In this document: piece after piece, positions 1-8,900 of the stretch
Numbering within the stretch: position 1 is the first letter of the stretch
Layout: the number at the start of each line of letters is the position of its first letter
Assembly: GCA_000697455.1 (NCBI GenBank)
Contig: JNET01033937.1
Span: forward strand, 1-10,022
Source of the DNA: Basidiobolus heterosporus B8920
Lineage: Eukaryota > Basidiobolomycota > Basidiobolomycetes > Basidiobolales > Basidiobolaceae
Length of the DNA stretch: 10,022 bases
Reading direction: 5' to 3'
The notes under the pieces: generated by a model
What the model saw: only the letters and a program-made list of their open reading frames with translations
Databases searched by the model: none
Told to the model about the DNA's origin: nothing
Made by a program: the position numbers and the translations under genes

Positions 1-2342
1 CATCCTTGTAAACCTGAGCCAAAGGCTGATAAAACATGGTCAATATTTCTTTAAGAATATCCCCGGTAACACCTTCGAACACGAGTTCCATTGTCAGCTC
101 GGTATTTCGTATCTGCGTATAAAGTATTAATAGCCGGTACAATCGACCTAATTGCAACTCTGAAGAGTAATGAGCTTCTTGCGAATTTTCACATGCAAAG
201 TCCTCAGCAGAAGTCAGGTTTTCAATGCTCCAATTGGTATTTCGAAGTCCTTGGGCAAGTTCTTCCTTTACTCTGGCCAACGAATCGATGGTTTTGTGAT
301 CGAGAATTGGCTCGATACTTGGATCAGTTATAATGGAAATCAACCGGTCAAGATCAGAAGAGTCTATAGTTGTACGATGTCTAGTAAATACCCATAAGCC
401 CATATGGATCGAGATACACATGATTTCTACAAACCAGCATCATCATCGTACGGACGCTTTTCTGAGGAGTGGACATAATTACGCAGCTTGTCACAAAGAG
501 AGTCGTTGTTGATAGCGGCTCGCAGTATTTCAATGTCTTGCTTTTTCAGCTTTACGGACTCGCTAAGATTGGCGCTTGCTAGTCTGTTACAAATCAATTA
601 TAAGTACAAGTTTTTCAAGCGGTTTGCGATGAATCAACCAGCACCTCTGCACAATACTTGCATGGCCAAAAGGCTGGGCCAAGAAAACATCCAGTATGCC
701 TTTCATCATCATAGTCGGGTTAGAGATCTTAAGTATTCCTTTGAGGGTACGATAAGGTATCATCCCATGGGTTTGTTGGAGTTGATGGAAATTAATGGGT
801 GCATTTTCATCCGCACAAAATACTCTATACAGGGTGGCGGCAAGGCTTCAAAATGCAATTCGTGATTAATAGACTGGTGGGAGTTACACGTGCGCGTGTG
901 GGAATTATTTACTTGATTTTGGCTAGTTCAATCATTTTCTGGAAACTGTCCGGAAGCAGGGAGATTTCAGAAACATCGTGCAAGACTTGAGAGAACCGAT
1001 GAAAACCTCCTTTGAAGCACTGGAGTGTTGGAATCAATTATCTTAAAAGAGAGGGTTGGATGTTACATACCAGGCTCTAGAAGCTCTTTAGTAAACTGTT
1101 CAACTGACTCACGGAGCTCAATCGACTTATCCTCAGCTACCTTTAATATCTTTTGATATTCTTCGGCGCGATGTCTACTAAATTTCCCACGTTGCTGTTG
1201 ATCAGCCATATCCTCTGGTAATAGTTCGATAGGGGAGTCATGAAAAAATTCCCATGTAAGGCGACTCCTCATCACCAAGGGGTTTGCAACTAAGTCGCGT
1301 AGATGAGTTTGGAAGGCAATGCGATCTTTCTCATGATAGAGTTGCCCTTCATGTGGATTTCGAAATTTAGGAGGTGGCGATGGAAATTGCAGGGTTGGGA
1401 ACCATCGGTGAATCTAATGTGGCCGATATTAGCGAAAGTGATACAAAGGTATACTAGGGTTGGGTTATACCTTGGCGATGTACTTATGAACCTGAGACAG
1501 GGAACGCCCTACCGTTACACCTTGGTCAGGCCCGAAATTCGACTGAATGATAAATAACTGAAGATAATGCAAGTTGTAAATATCTGGACTTCAACTGAAT
1601 GTTTGAGTTCGTTACTTACAGGCCTTTCTTTTTCCCTGAGCAAACATCTCTCTATTACACGTCTAACTGCGATGACATTTATTGAGGACTTCTCCTGGCC
1701 ACGCATTGAAAGCAGCTTAGCTTCCGTCTCTGATGCTGCAGAACCCGGAATTTTTGGTTCTTCATTCTCCAACTTGTTATCTTTTACTGTACAAATCCCT
1801 GTATTAAATAACAGCACTAAACTAGATTCCACCGTTTTTGCTAAACGCTCGCGCCTACTGGTTTCCTCTTTACCAACCGCATATGTTCCAAATCTCAGTT
1901 TACCGTAAGCCTCTAAAAATTGTTGGATGTTGCACCATAGTTTTGGGTCAGCATTTTTAAAGAAAGGAAGCTCCAATATAAAATTGTTGAAGGCGTATTT
2001 AAGCAACGGTGTATCAGTTGCTTTTTCTTTCAAGACTGTCAAACTTTCAGTAGCTTCAACGACGGAATCTTTTTCAGAGGAACGGAAATAAGAAGTGATA
2101 TTTAACAAGCGAAAGTGGTGGGGTTTTGGAGGATGTAGAATAGATTCATCGTGAAATAGGCCGTGCAAAGAAAGTGAGTCACGTAAAATTCGGAGTTCTC
2201 TGGAAATCTCCCGTGTAATTAGGTCCCGCTTCAGTATTTCGTCTTCAATCTTAGTCAGCTGTATCGGAGTTTTATGTTCTTTAAGGAAAAAGTTAGTGTG
2301 TATATGATATTCATATTAGAGCTATAGCTTACCAACAGTCAT
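1..2342 (-). CDS. PXB-PX-DUF3818 protein (yeast Ypr097w-like), 5' part, 8 exons
   Basis: Inferred exons on the minus strand: 2333-2342, 1620-2278, 1471-1557, 1071-1413, 913-1009, 645-845, 435-583 and 1-363 (continuing off the left edge). All junctions are GT..AG and in phase, giving 636 codons so far. The ATG at 2342 is the first Met after an in-frame TAG, and it opens a 10-nt coding exon. Residues 8-150 match the PX-associated (PXB) domain, with key strings TPLLKYAFNNF, LPFFKNADPKLW and SRRERLAKTVESSLVLL. About 195-310 is a PX domain (LFIIQ strand, FPTLQFPSPPPK, then EKDRIAFQTHLRDL). From about 365 on is DUF3818, with GFHRFSQVLHDV, PYRTLKGILKISNP, LDVFLAQPFGHASIVQR and MELVFEGVTGDILKEIL. Family members are thought to bind lipids or act at membranes; yeast Ypr097w is linked to lipid droplets and ergosterol from memory. 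Weak points: intron 6 (584-644) has a poor GTGCTG donor, and exon 3 has two in-frame acceptors. The PX phosphoinositide motif is degenerate. Family confidence is high; individual splice sites are inferred. Confidence 0.87.
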
Positions 2343-3018
2343 CTCAAGAAGTTCAGAAACAAAAACCTGCCGCTATGCATTCATAGAAATATAAACCACG
2401 AAGGTTATGACCGTCTAAGGTCACGAGATGGATCAACCCACATTAGTACGATTGCAGCATGCCCGAGGAACGCTAGAGAGAAATGACATCAATTACACAA
2501 CTAAACCTCCAGTCATCTTTCCGTCGGCTTAGAGGGTATATAATCACTCTATGTGCTGGCCAATTATGGAGATCCAAGATGTCACTAGTGTTTATGTGTG
2601 TTGTTGGATCCAAAGAACGCATATGACGTATGTGTTAACATCAATCATACCTATACTATCTGTCATATTTGGGAATAAAGTCACAATCTTATCATGAACC
2701 GAGCGGAACTTGCCATTGAGGTAGCAGTCTTCCGTTTATTTCCCGTCTATCTCCCGTCCAATACCATATTCGGCTCAAGTGCAATCATCTCTCACATTAC
2801 CGAATTACAGTCAACTAGCGCCAATCATGTTAAATGTGCATCCTTTGATGTGCATCCTTTGAAATGACTAAACCCCACTAATCACTTGCTACTGAGTAAT
2901 ACACATCACACACTTAAATAGGCAACTGAAACTCGATTTCATTTCAGGAATTCTGTGCAATCTGAATACAAGTTAAGGTGTGCTTGTATCTGCCAAAATC
3001 ACACGGATATAGTTTAAA
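2343..3018. promoter_or_regulatory. divergent promoter region between the PX gene (-) and the 2H gene (+)
   Basis: This 676-bp gap separates two start codons that point away from each other, so it must hold both promoters. No coding signal is visible in it. A TATATAA at 2537-2543 could serve either strand. A TTAAATA at 2914-2920 lies about 100 bp before the plus-strand ATG, and the context there (TTTAAAATGGCT) is a good fungal start. Other marks are an inverted repeat TGACC-6-GGTCA at 2408-2423, a CRE-like TGACGTA at 2624-2630, CCCGTC-containing near-repeats at 2731-2760, and the tandem repeat described separately. Regulatory roles for these short motifs are guesses. Confidence 0.5.
2834..2862. 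repeat. 14-bp tandem duplication
   Basis: The unit ATGTGCATCCTTTG occurs twice head to tail (2834-2847 and 2848-2861), followed by a shared A. The copies are identical, which suggests a recent slippage event. It lies about 160-185 bp upstream of the start codon of the 2H-like gene, so it could duplicate a binding site, but nothing in the sequence proves that. Confidence 0.9.
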
Positions 3019-3696
3019 ATGGCTCAGCATAGCTTGTCAAGCGATATAAGCATGCGTCTCGTTATTCTTTTCCTCGTGTGTTGTGCATTTGTCCTCGCGG
3101 GAAATGCCTCCCAACCATATCGCAATCCTTCAGGGATAACCTTTACTTTGAAACGAAGAGCACTCGAAGGCCGCCATGTCCCCTTTGCGCCCCACATCGG
3201 GAATACTACTTTCACCAACTGGCTTGGAATGAATCTAGATTACTCATTGGTACAGCCATTATTTGATGCATTGAATTCCACTCTCAACAGGTCGCTTCAA
3301 AATCGCGGGGAGGCGCACATAACCATCATCACTCCACCAGAATTTGATGATGTGCTGTCGAAAGCGAACGTCACCATGGAGGAGATCAACCGAATCGCTC
3401 TAAACAACAAAGTTCAAGAATCCAAGGTGGATACCCTTTGTCTTGGTCGAGTTGCTACCAGGATAAACGACCTAGAACAAGAGGCGTATCAAGTGCTTGT
3501 CAAAAGTCACAATCTTCAGAAAATCCGGCGCGAAATATTTGATTTGTATACTTCCAATGGTGGTGAGCCTAGCCATTTCAACCCTGACAATTTCAACCCG
3601 CATATCACACTAGGGTACCTGCATCAAGATTTATTTGAACAAGATGGTGTCTACAAAGGCCTGAACGCTTGTTGGGCTAAATTAAGAGTCGAGTAA
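3019..3696 (+). CDS. secreted 2H phosphoesterase-like protein, single exon
   Basis: This is an intact 225-codon frame. A hydrophobic stretch at residues 14-28 (LVILFLVCCAFVLAG) followed by NAS looks like a signal peptide; the alternative Met12 would give a more usual, shorter one. Two H-x-T motifs, H100-I-T102 and H195-I-T197 (in FNPHITLGY), are spaced as in 2H phosphoesterases (LigT / 2'-5' RNA ligase / cyclic phosphodiesterase fold), where the paired histidines are catalytic on 2',3'-cyclic or 2'-5' phosphodiester bonds. Lumenal N-glycosylation sequons at N62, N86, N90 and N117 agree with secretion. The C-terminal part (LFEQDGVYKGLNACW) resembles uncharacterised fungal members from memory. 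It faces the PX gene across a shared promoter region. The substrate is unknown. Confidence is high that this is a real gene, good for the family, and low for any reaction. Confidence 0.8.
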   Translation: MAQHSLSSDISMRLVILFLVCCAFVLAGNASQPYRNPSGITFTLKRRALEGRHVPFAPHIGNTTFTNWLGMNLDYSLVQPLFDALNSTLNRSLQNRGEAHITIITPPEFDDVLSKANVTMEEINRIALNNKVQESKVDTLCLGRVATRINDLEQEAYQVLVKSHNLQKIRREIFDLYTSNGGEPSHFNPDNFNPHITLGYLHQDLFEQDGVYKGLNACWAKLRVE

Positions 3697-3827
3697 CATA
3701 TACACAACCACTTCCTTATATGCAACTACTTTCGTTATTATTTCCCAAGGATGGTTCTATAAGAACGTGACACCACGATAATTGGACGAGATTGATATAT
3801 TGGTAGTGATACGACGTAGTAAATGTG

Positions 3828-3853
3828 TGGACTAGTGGTGGACTAGTGGTGGA
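3828..3853. repeat. 11-bp tandem repeat, about 2.4 copies
   Basis: The unit TGGACTAGTGG is repeated exactly at 3828-3838 and 3839-3849, followed by a partial TGGA. It lies in the 3' flank of the 2H-like gene. It is probably a slippage product and no function is evident. Confidence 0.9.
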
Positions 3854-4119
3854 TACAATAACAGCAAATTATTTCAAGGTTGATCCCGGCAACTCTATAG
3901 GCATATACATACATATATACGATGTCTGTTTCTTGTATTCACAAGTTGGCTTATATAAATTCCCTCAATTTAACTGATTATATGAATGGTGACACATTCT
4001 AGTAAGTATGTCAAATAGCTCCACTGGATCTGGGTAATCAAAACAAGGTTTGCAAATACTGCGATAGCCAATCATCGGTGTTGATCTTTCCCGTCAATCT
4101 ATTTAATTAAATCTAATGC

Positions 4120-4187
4120 GGCAGACATGAAGCTCTAGAGAAAAGAGTACAAGCGTGAGGAGGGCTCTTGGTACTCCACCGTCTGCC
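4120..4187. repeat. nested inverted repeat (possible hairpin)
   Basis: The outer arms GGCAGAC (4120-4126) and GTCTGCC (4181-4187) enclose inner arms GAGTAC (4145-4150) and GTACTC (4171-4176). The internal loop is asymmetric, 18 nt on one side and 4 nt on the other. An extra palindrome CTCTAGAG sits at 4133-4140. It would fold as a two-stem hairpin if transcribed. It lies 35 bp before the TATA box of the next gene, so it is more likely promoter DNA than RNA. Both arms are exact, but arms of 6-7 bp can arise by chance. Confidence 0.45.
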
Positions 4188-4221
4188 CCAAACGAATCGC
4201 GTGATTGTACTTCCATGGTCG

Positions 4222-4229
4222 TATAAATA
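4222..4229 (+). promoter_or_regulatory. TATA box for the UNC93-like gene
   Basis: TATAAATA is a full consensus TATA box, 212 bp before the first in-frame ATG at 4441. The long distance fits a leader containing an intron, because an excellent branch site (GCTAATAAC, 4382-4390) and a pyrimidine-rich acceptor (CTTCCCCAG, 4431-4439) precede the ATG. Confidence 0.55.
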
Positions 4230-4330
4230 ACTAATCTTCTATTGGATTAGGTCTTTGCCCAGGTTTTAGTTAAATTAGCATCACTTACTCGAGCGCTTAA
4301 TATTGGTGTTTTGGTTCCCTTGGGCTTATT

Positions 4331-4439
4331 GTGTACCTTCGCTGTGGATGACAGCACTGACGACCAACCCTTTCGTATAGTGCTAATAACTCACTGCTTG
4401 GACGATTGTTATCTTGGATATCGTTTCGTTCTTCCCCAG
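4331..4439 (+). other. probable 5'-UTR intron of the UNC93-like gene
   Basis: The acceptor CAG at 4437-4439 comes after a pyrimidine stretch and sits two bases before ATG 4441. The branch consensus GCTAATAAC is at 4382-4390. The donor is uncertain: GTGTAC at 4331 gives a 109-nt intron, while GTATAG near 4376 would place the branch site too close to the donor. No upstream coding exon in the required phase was found, so I read the intron as untranslated. Confidence 0.4.
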
Positions 4440-4440
4440 C

Positions 4441-5721
4441 ATGCTTGCAGCCCCAACATTCCAATTAATTATCATTTCGTTCGTATGTTGTTTTATAGTA
4501 GGCACCTACAACATTTATTACAGTCTGGGTGACAATTCCGCCATCTCAATATGGGCCAATATATTCCTTTATGCTTCATTTGCCCTGTGCTCCATCGTCT
4601 CTGGAAGCGCTCACAACCTTCTAGGGCCACGCGTCAGTGCCATGATCGGAAGTGTACCCTACATCATCTACGTATGTTTCCTCTGGCTCTACCGTGAAGT
4701 AAATGCCACCATTCTTCCAGTGATCGGCGCCATCCTTCTTGGTGCCGGTGCTTCATTGTTATGGACCGCTGCGGGAACCATCATTATGTCCTATCCAATG
4801 GAGAATCAAAAAGGGCGGTTTTTTGGGATTTTCTGGATATTGTTTAATCTCGGGTCGCTTATCAGCGGCTTTCTGCCCTTCTTCTCTACCATGTCAAACT
4901 ATATCACCGTATGGTTCCTGTGCTTGATGGGGTTTGGCATGTGTCTATCCTACTTCATTGTTTCCCCTGCACGAGTCATTCGAGAAGATGGATCTCGGGT
5001 GACAAGTAAAGCCGGATTCCATCTTAGTCACGAACTACGACAAATCCCAAAAACTCTCTTCAGCAAACACATCCTTCTACTCTTCCCAATCTTTTTCTAC
5101 TCTAATTTCTACTACAGTTACCGAGTAGGCCATTTCACGCACGACCTATTCACCGAACGCACCGTGATCTTCAATATTGTTTGTTACTGGGCTTCCCAAA
5201 TGCTAGGTGCGTTCACTTTTGGCCAGTATCTCGACAACCCTCTATGCGTTCGATCCAAAAAAGCCAGGCTAGGCCTGATATTCATTGGTGCCTTCTCCAC
5301 CGCCACATGGATTGGCTGTCTTTTTATGGAGCTGGGCTATTCGCGTGAGACCGGCTCTCGAGTCGATCTCCTAGATGACTCATACGGTGCATCACTTGTC
5401 TTGGTACTGTTAAGCGGGTTCTCAGATGCTACCCTTCAAAGCTGGTGTTACTGGATGATGGGGGCTATAACAAACAATGCGATGATACTTTCACGTCACG
5501 CAGGTTTCTATAAAGCGATCCAAAGTGCAGCAACGGCAGTAGCTTGGTATATGAGTATGTTGGGTATCTCTCAAGTAGCATGGGTTGTCTCCATCATGGT
5601 GATATTTTATATCAGCCTCGGATTGGCCTATCTGACCACGAAGAATGTGACCGACACAAATTATCAACTCACCAGTCACGACTATCCCAACGATCATACC
5701 TACGAATCCGAGATTTCCTGA
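4441..5721 (+). CDS. UNC93-like MFS-type membrane protein
   Basis: This intact 426-residue protein has about 12 hydrophobic segments, near residues 7-27, 38-56, 68-84, 91-115, 124-146, 153-173, 218-236, 253-272, 286-306, 323-345, 365-385 and 388-408. UNC-93 family marks known from fungi are present: LLWTAAGTIIMSYP and ENQKGR after helix 4, FWILFNLGSLISG in helix 5, the REDGSRV loop after helix 6, and AGFYKAIQSAATAVAW near the C-terminus. Length and topology match full-length fungal relatives, which are mostly uncharacterised; the fold is that of major-facilitator transporters, and no substrate can be read here. The start is the first in-frame ATG, just after a strong splice acceptor and directly before helix 1. 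The frame stays open for nine codons upstream without an ATG. Helix borders are by eye. A polar C-terminal tail is probably cytosolic. Confidence 0.9.
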   Translation: MLAAPTFQLIIISFVCCFIVGTYNIYYSLGDNSAISIWANIFLYASFALCSIVSGSAHNLLGPRVSAMIGSVPYIIYVCFLWLYREVNATILPVIGAILLGAGASLLWTAAGTIIMSYPMENQKGRFFGIFWILFNLGSLISGFLPFFSTMSNYITVWFLCLMGFGMCLSYFIVSPARVIREDGSRVTSKAGFHLSHELRQIPKTLFSKHILLLFPIFFYSNFYYSYRVGHFTHDLFTERTVIFNIVCYWASQMLGAFTFGQYLDNPLCVRSKKARLGLIFIGAFSTATWIGCLFMELGYSRETGSRVDLLDDSYGASLVLVLLSGFSDATLQSWCYWMMGAITNNAMILSRHAGFYKAIQSAATAVAWYMSMLGISQVAWVVSIMVIFYISLGLAYLTTKNVTDTNYQLTSHDYPNDHTYESEIS

Positions 5722-5728
5722 ATACAAT

Positions 5729-5734
5729 AATAAA
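5729..5734 (+). terminator. poly(A) signal-like AATAAA after the UNC93-like gene
   Basis: AATAAA starts 8 bases after the TGA stop of the UNC93-like gene. It is the consensus hexamer, though unusually close to the stop, and the surrounding A/T-rich sequence offers other possible signals. Confidence 0.4.
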
Positions 5735-5845
5735 ATACCATCATAGAATGCGCATATATCCTCGAAAATTCTTCCATATTCCTGGATATACGAATGATGT
5801 TCACTTATTCATATTCTAAACAAACCATGACTTGCCCCTCAATTC

Positions 5846-5930
5846 TATAAACATAATAAGCTTAACATTAAACTTTGTCTACGTCTTCTTGTTTCTACCC
5901 AGTCACCAACGGTATTTCTTTCTTTTCTTG
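5846..5930 (+). promoter_or_regulatory. TATA box and CT-rich tract of the SNF2 gene
   Basis: TATAAAC at 5846-5852 is followed by a pyrimidine-rich stretch at about 5913-5930, ending 40 bases before the proposed ATG at 5970. This TATA plus CT-block arrangement is common in fungal core promoters. The whole gap between the two genes is only 248 bp, so it has to contain the terminator of one gene and the promoter of the next. Confidence 0.45.
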
Positions 5931-5969
5931 TTCGATATACACTGACTACTTGTTTAAAAACACTTCGAC

Positions 5970-8900
5970 ATGCTTGGCATAACCACTCGTGATAATTCAC
6001 TAGATATCAACAATGAGGTGGGTGTCGAGTGTAGAGACTACTTGAGAAAGTAGCAATACTAGACCGACTCGTGTGTGTTTTTTTTGTGTTGCTAAAAAAA
6101 CTTGTGTAAATATATAGCCTGAGAAGGACAAGGGGAATTTTACGCCAACTGAGGAGACAGACTGTCAGGTATTTGAGGGTTTTTTTACCCATGTTCGAAG
6201 TAGCTATATTTACTTAACACTTCCTTTAGCCAAATGTTTCGAAAAGTGTTGTCGATAGCCAGACGATAGTAGATTCTGAGCAAAAACTCACTCAGAGCCA
6301 AAGCACCCTTTCTGTAGAGACGAAAGGGAGAGATTCAAAAGGTGAAAAGAAAGGTTTGACTGAAAGACAGCAGGTATACCAAGAGTTTTAGGGAAGCTAG
6401 TTTCGGCCGACTCTCTGACCAATTTACTTCTTAGGCTATGGTGGAGTTAAAACGAGAAACCGAAGTCAGTCGATTGAATCGACTGAATTATCTCCTAGAG
6501 AAGTCCACATTGTACTCTCAATTTCTATCACAACGTTTGGAGAAAGAACAACAGGAGAAACGAGAAAAAGGCAAAAAGGACGAAGTTATTTTGGAGGATG
6601 AAAAGCATCCCCATGGGGTTAAGAGAAAAATTGATGAGAGTACCGTGATTACCGATCAAGGCGAGCAGGTAACCAGTCCTTTTATTTTCTAATTTTGGCT
6701 AGTTCACCAACACTCAATATGCTTATTTTACAGAGTCTTGCTAAACGGGTCAAAGATGAGATTGTAATTTCTGATGAAACCTCAAGCACCAGAATCATCA
6801 ACGGTCAGATTGTCTCCGCAAGACAACCATCTCTAGTTACGGGAGGAATCTTGAAAGAATATCAATTGGCTGGGTTTGAGTGGCTAGTCTCGCTGTATGA
6901 GAACGGCTTAAATGGGATCTTGGCCGATGAAATGGGTCTCGGAAAAGTGTGTTCGTTTATCCATACACGTAATGAAGGATCTTTTGGTTTGCTAATTTCT
7001 CTATAACAGACTCTGCAAACCATCAGTTTCATAGCCTATTTACGGGAACGGAACGTCTGGGGCCCGTATCTTATCATTGCTCCGATGTCCACGCTTGCAA
7101 ATTGGGTCAGCGAATTTAACAGGTGAATGCAGGCTCGTATAGGAATTGAGTTGCGTGAAATCTGATCTTGAATTCTAGATTTACTCCTACCATCCCCGTT
7201 ATACTTTACCACGGATCAATTGAAGAGAGAGCCCATATACGTCGAAAACGCATGAGCAAGCTGGGTGAAAGCTTTCCCGTAGTAGTTACCTCGTATGAAT
7301 TGATCATGAATGATCGGAAGTTCCTTCAGGTGAGTTCAACAGAACACTCCAACCATACCCCCGAGACTAAATCGTCATTCAGAAATATGCATGGAAATAC
7401 TTGGTCATCGACGAAGGCCACCGAATTAAGAACATGAACTGTAAACTTGTACGAGAGCTCAAATCATATCACAGCGCAAACCGTTTGCTACTTACCGGAA
7501 CACCATTGCAGGTAAGCCGGTGTAGTAAACGCTCAAGGGTATCTAATTACTTATTGACTGGACCTATTGTTAGAATAATCTTCTGGAACTTTGGTCATTG
7601 CTGAACTTCCTTCTCCCCGATATATTTGATAGCGTCGAAATCTTCCAAAGTTGGTTTGATTTCAATGATCTCAATGAAAAAAAAGGAAAAGACAAAGTGA
7701 TTAGTGATGAGACGCAACACAATATCATCTCCAAGCTTCATCACATTCTTAAACCCTTCCTACTCCGAAGATTAAAATCGGATGGTATGTATACTTCAAC
7801 TTCCCTTTTCTCCCAACCTCATAGAACTAATCTCTACGAATCTCACCTTAGTGGAATTTGAATTACCCAAAAAGAGAGAATACGTATTATATGCACCCAT
7901 GACAGCTAAACAAAAGGAATATTATGATGCTACGTTAAACGGGCAAATCCATGATTTTCTGAAAAGAAGGATGGGAATCACTGACGAAAATCTCGATAAT
8001 GACGAGGATAGCCTGAATGAAGGTACATACTCGGCTCTTTCTGTCTCCTCATGATACTGACTACCTTATGAAGGCAGAGGTCATCGTAGATCCGCCACTA
8101 AAAATACCAATTATGCTGAGATTTCGGATGATGAGGAGTTTTTCGAATCAAGTGCAATGATAGAAGAGGCAGAGAACGAAGAACCCGTCGTTAAAGACAG
8201 TAAGTTTAGATTGATTCAAATTTGAATCGGCAGTGCTAACACACCTTTGTCTTTCACCCTCACCCTCATCCACATCCAGCACCAAACCAGAAAGCTTTCA
8301 AACACATGAAGTTACAGACAGTCATGATGCAACTATGCAAAATATGCAATCATCCATACCTGTTCGATGGCCCGTATGATGACAAAACCGGTTACTTAAA
8401 TGTTACAGAAGATGTGCAATCCTCCAGCGGGAAGATGATCCTTCTAGATCAGTTATTAACTGCCTTGATCAAAAGAGGGCATCGAGTGTTGATCTTTTCT
8501 CAAATGACCAAGATGCTGGATATCATAGAAGACTGGTTGATGATTCTGAAGAAGTGGAAGTGTTGTAGGATCGATGGGCACATTCATCAAGAGGAACGAC
8601 GTGAGCAGATCCACGAGTTTAACACCGACCAATCCATTGAGGTGTTCCTACTCAGCACGCGTGCCGGTGGCCTGGGGATCAACTTGACTGCTGCTGATAC
8701 GGTGATCTTATTCGATAACGATTGGAATCCTCAGATGGACCTTCAGGCTCAAGACCGAGTGCATCGTATCGGCCAGACCAAACCGGTAATTGTGTACAGA
8801 TTTGTTACCTCCAATTCTGTAGAGGCCCAGATCTTAGAACGAGCAAATAGCAAGAGAACACTAGAGAAATTGGTGATCCATAAACGACAATTCAAAGGCA

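Larger units (their letters stand above)
3697..4440. other. intergenic region upstream of the UNC93-like gene
   Basis: This 744-bp stretch has no convincing gene. It contains the 3' flank of the 2H gene, an 11-bp tandem repeat near 3828, a TA-rich run at 3901-3920, a 12-bp perfect palindrome ATTTAATTAAAT at 4101-4112, a nested inverted repeat at 4120-4187, a TATA box at 4222-4229 and a probable 5'-UTR intron ending at 4439. The downstream half is best read as the promoter and leader of the UNC93-like gene. No clear AATAAA signal follows the 2H stop codon. Confidence 0.6.

Noticed and set aside
91-990. Several plus-strand open frames (91-333, 170-397, 488-865, 799-990)
   Set aside because: They lie opposite exons 5-8 of the PX gene, whose minus-strand protein matches DUF3818 with consistent splicing.
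1303-1908. Plus-strand open frames at 1303-1557 and 1567-1908
   Set aside because: Antisense to the PXB and PX exons, with no recognisable product.
4414-4440. Nine extra codons in frame before the ATG at 4441
   Set aside because: They begin at a TTG and read through a strong pyrimidine tract and splice acceptor, so they are more likely intron than protein.
4311-4532. Open frame overlapping the start of the UNC93-like gene
   Set aside because: It starts without an ATG, runs over the probable leader intron, and is out of frame with the well-supported membrane protein.
6007-6192. Minus-strand 61-codon frame
   Set aside because: It lies across intron 1, exon 2 and part of intron 2 of the SNF2 gene and has low-complexity T/S-rich content.
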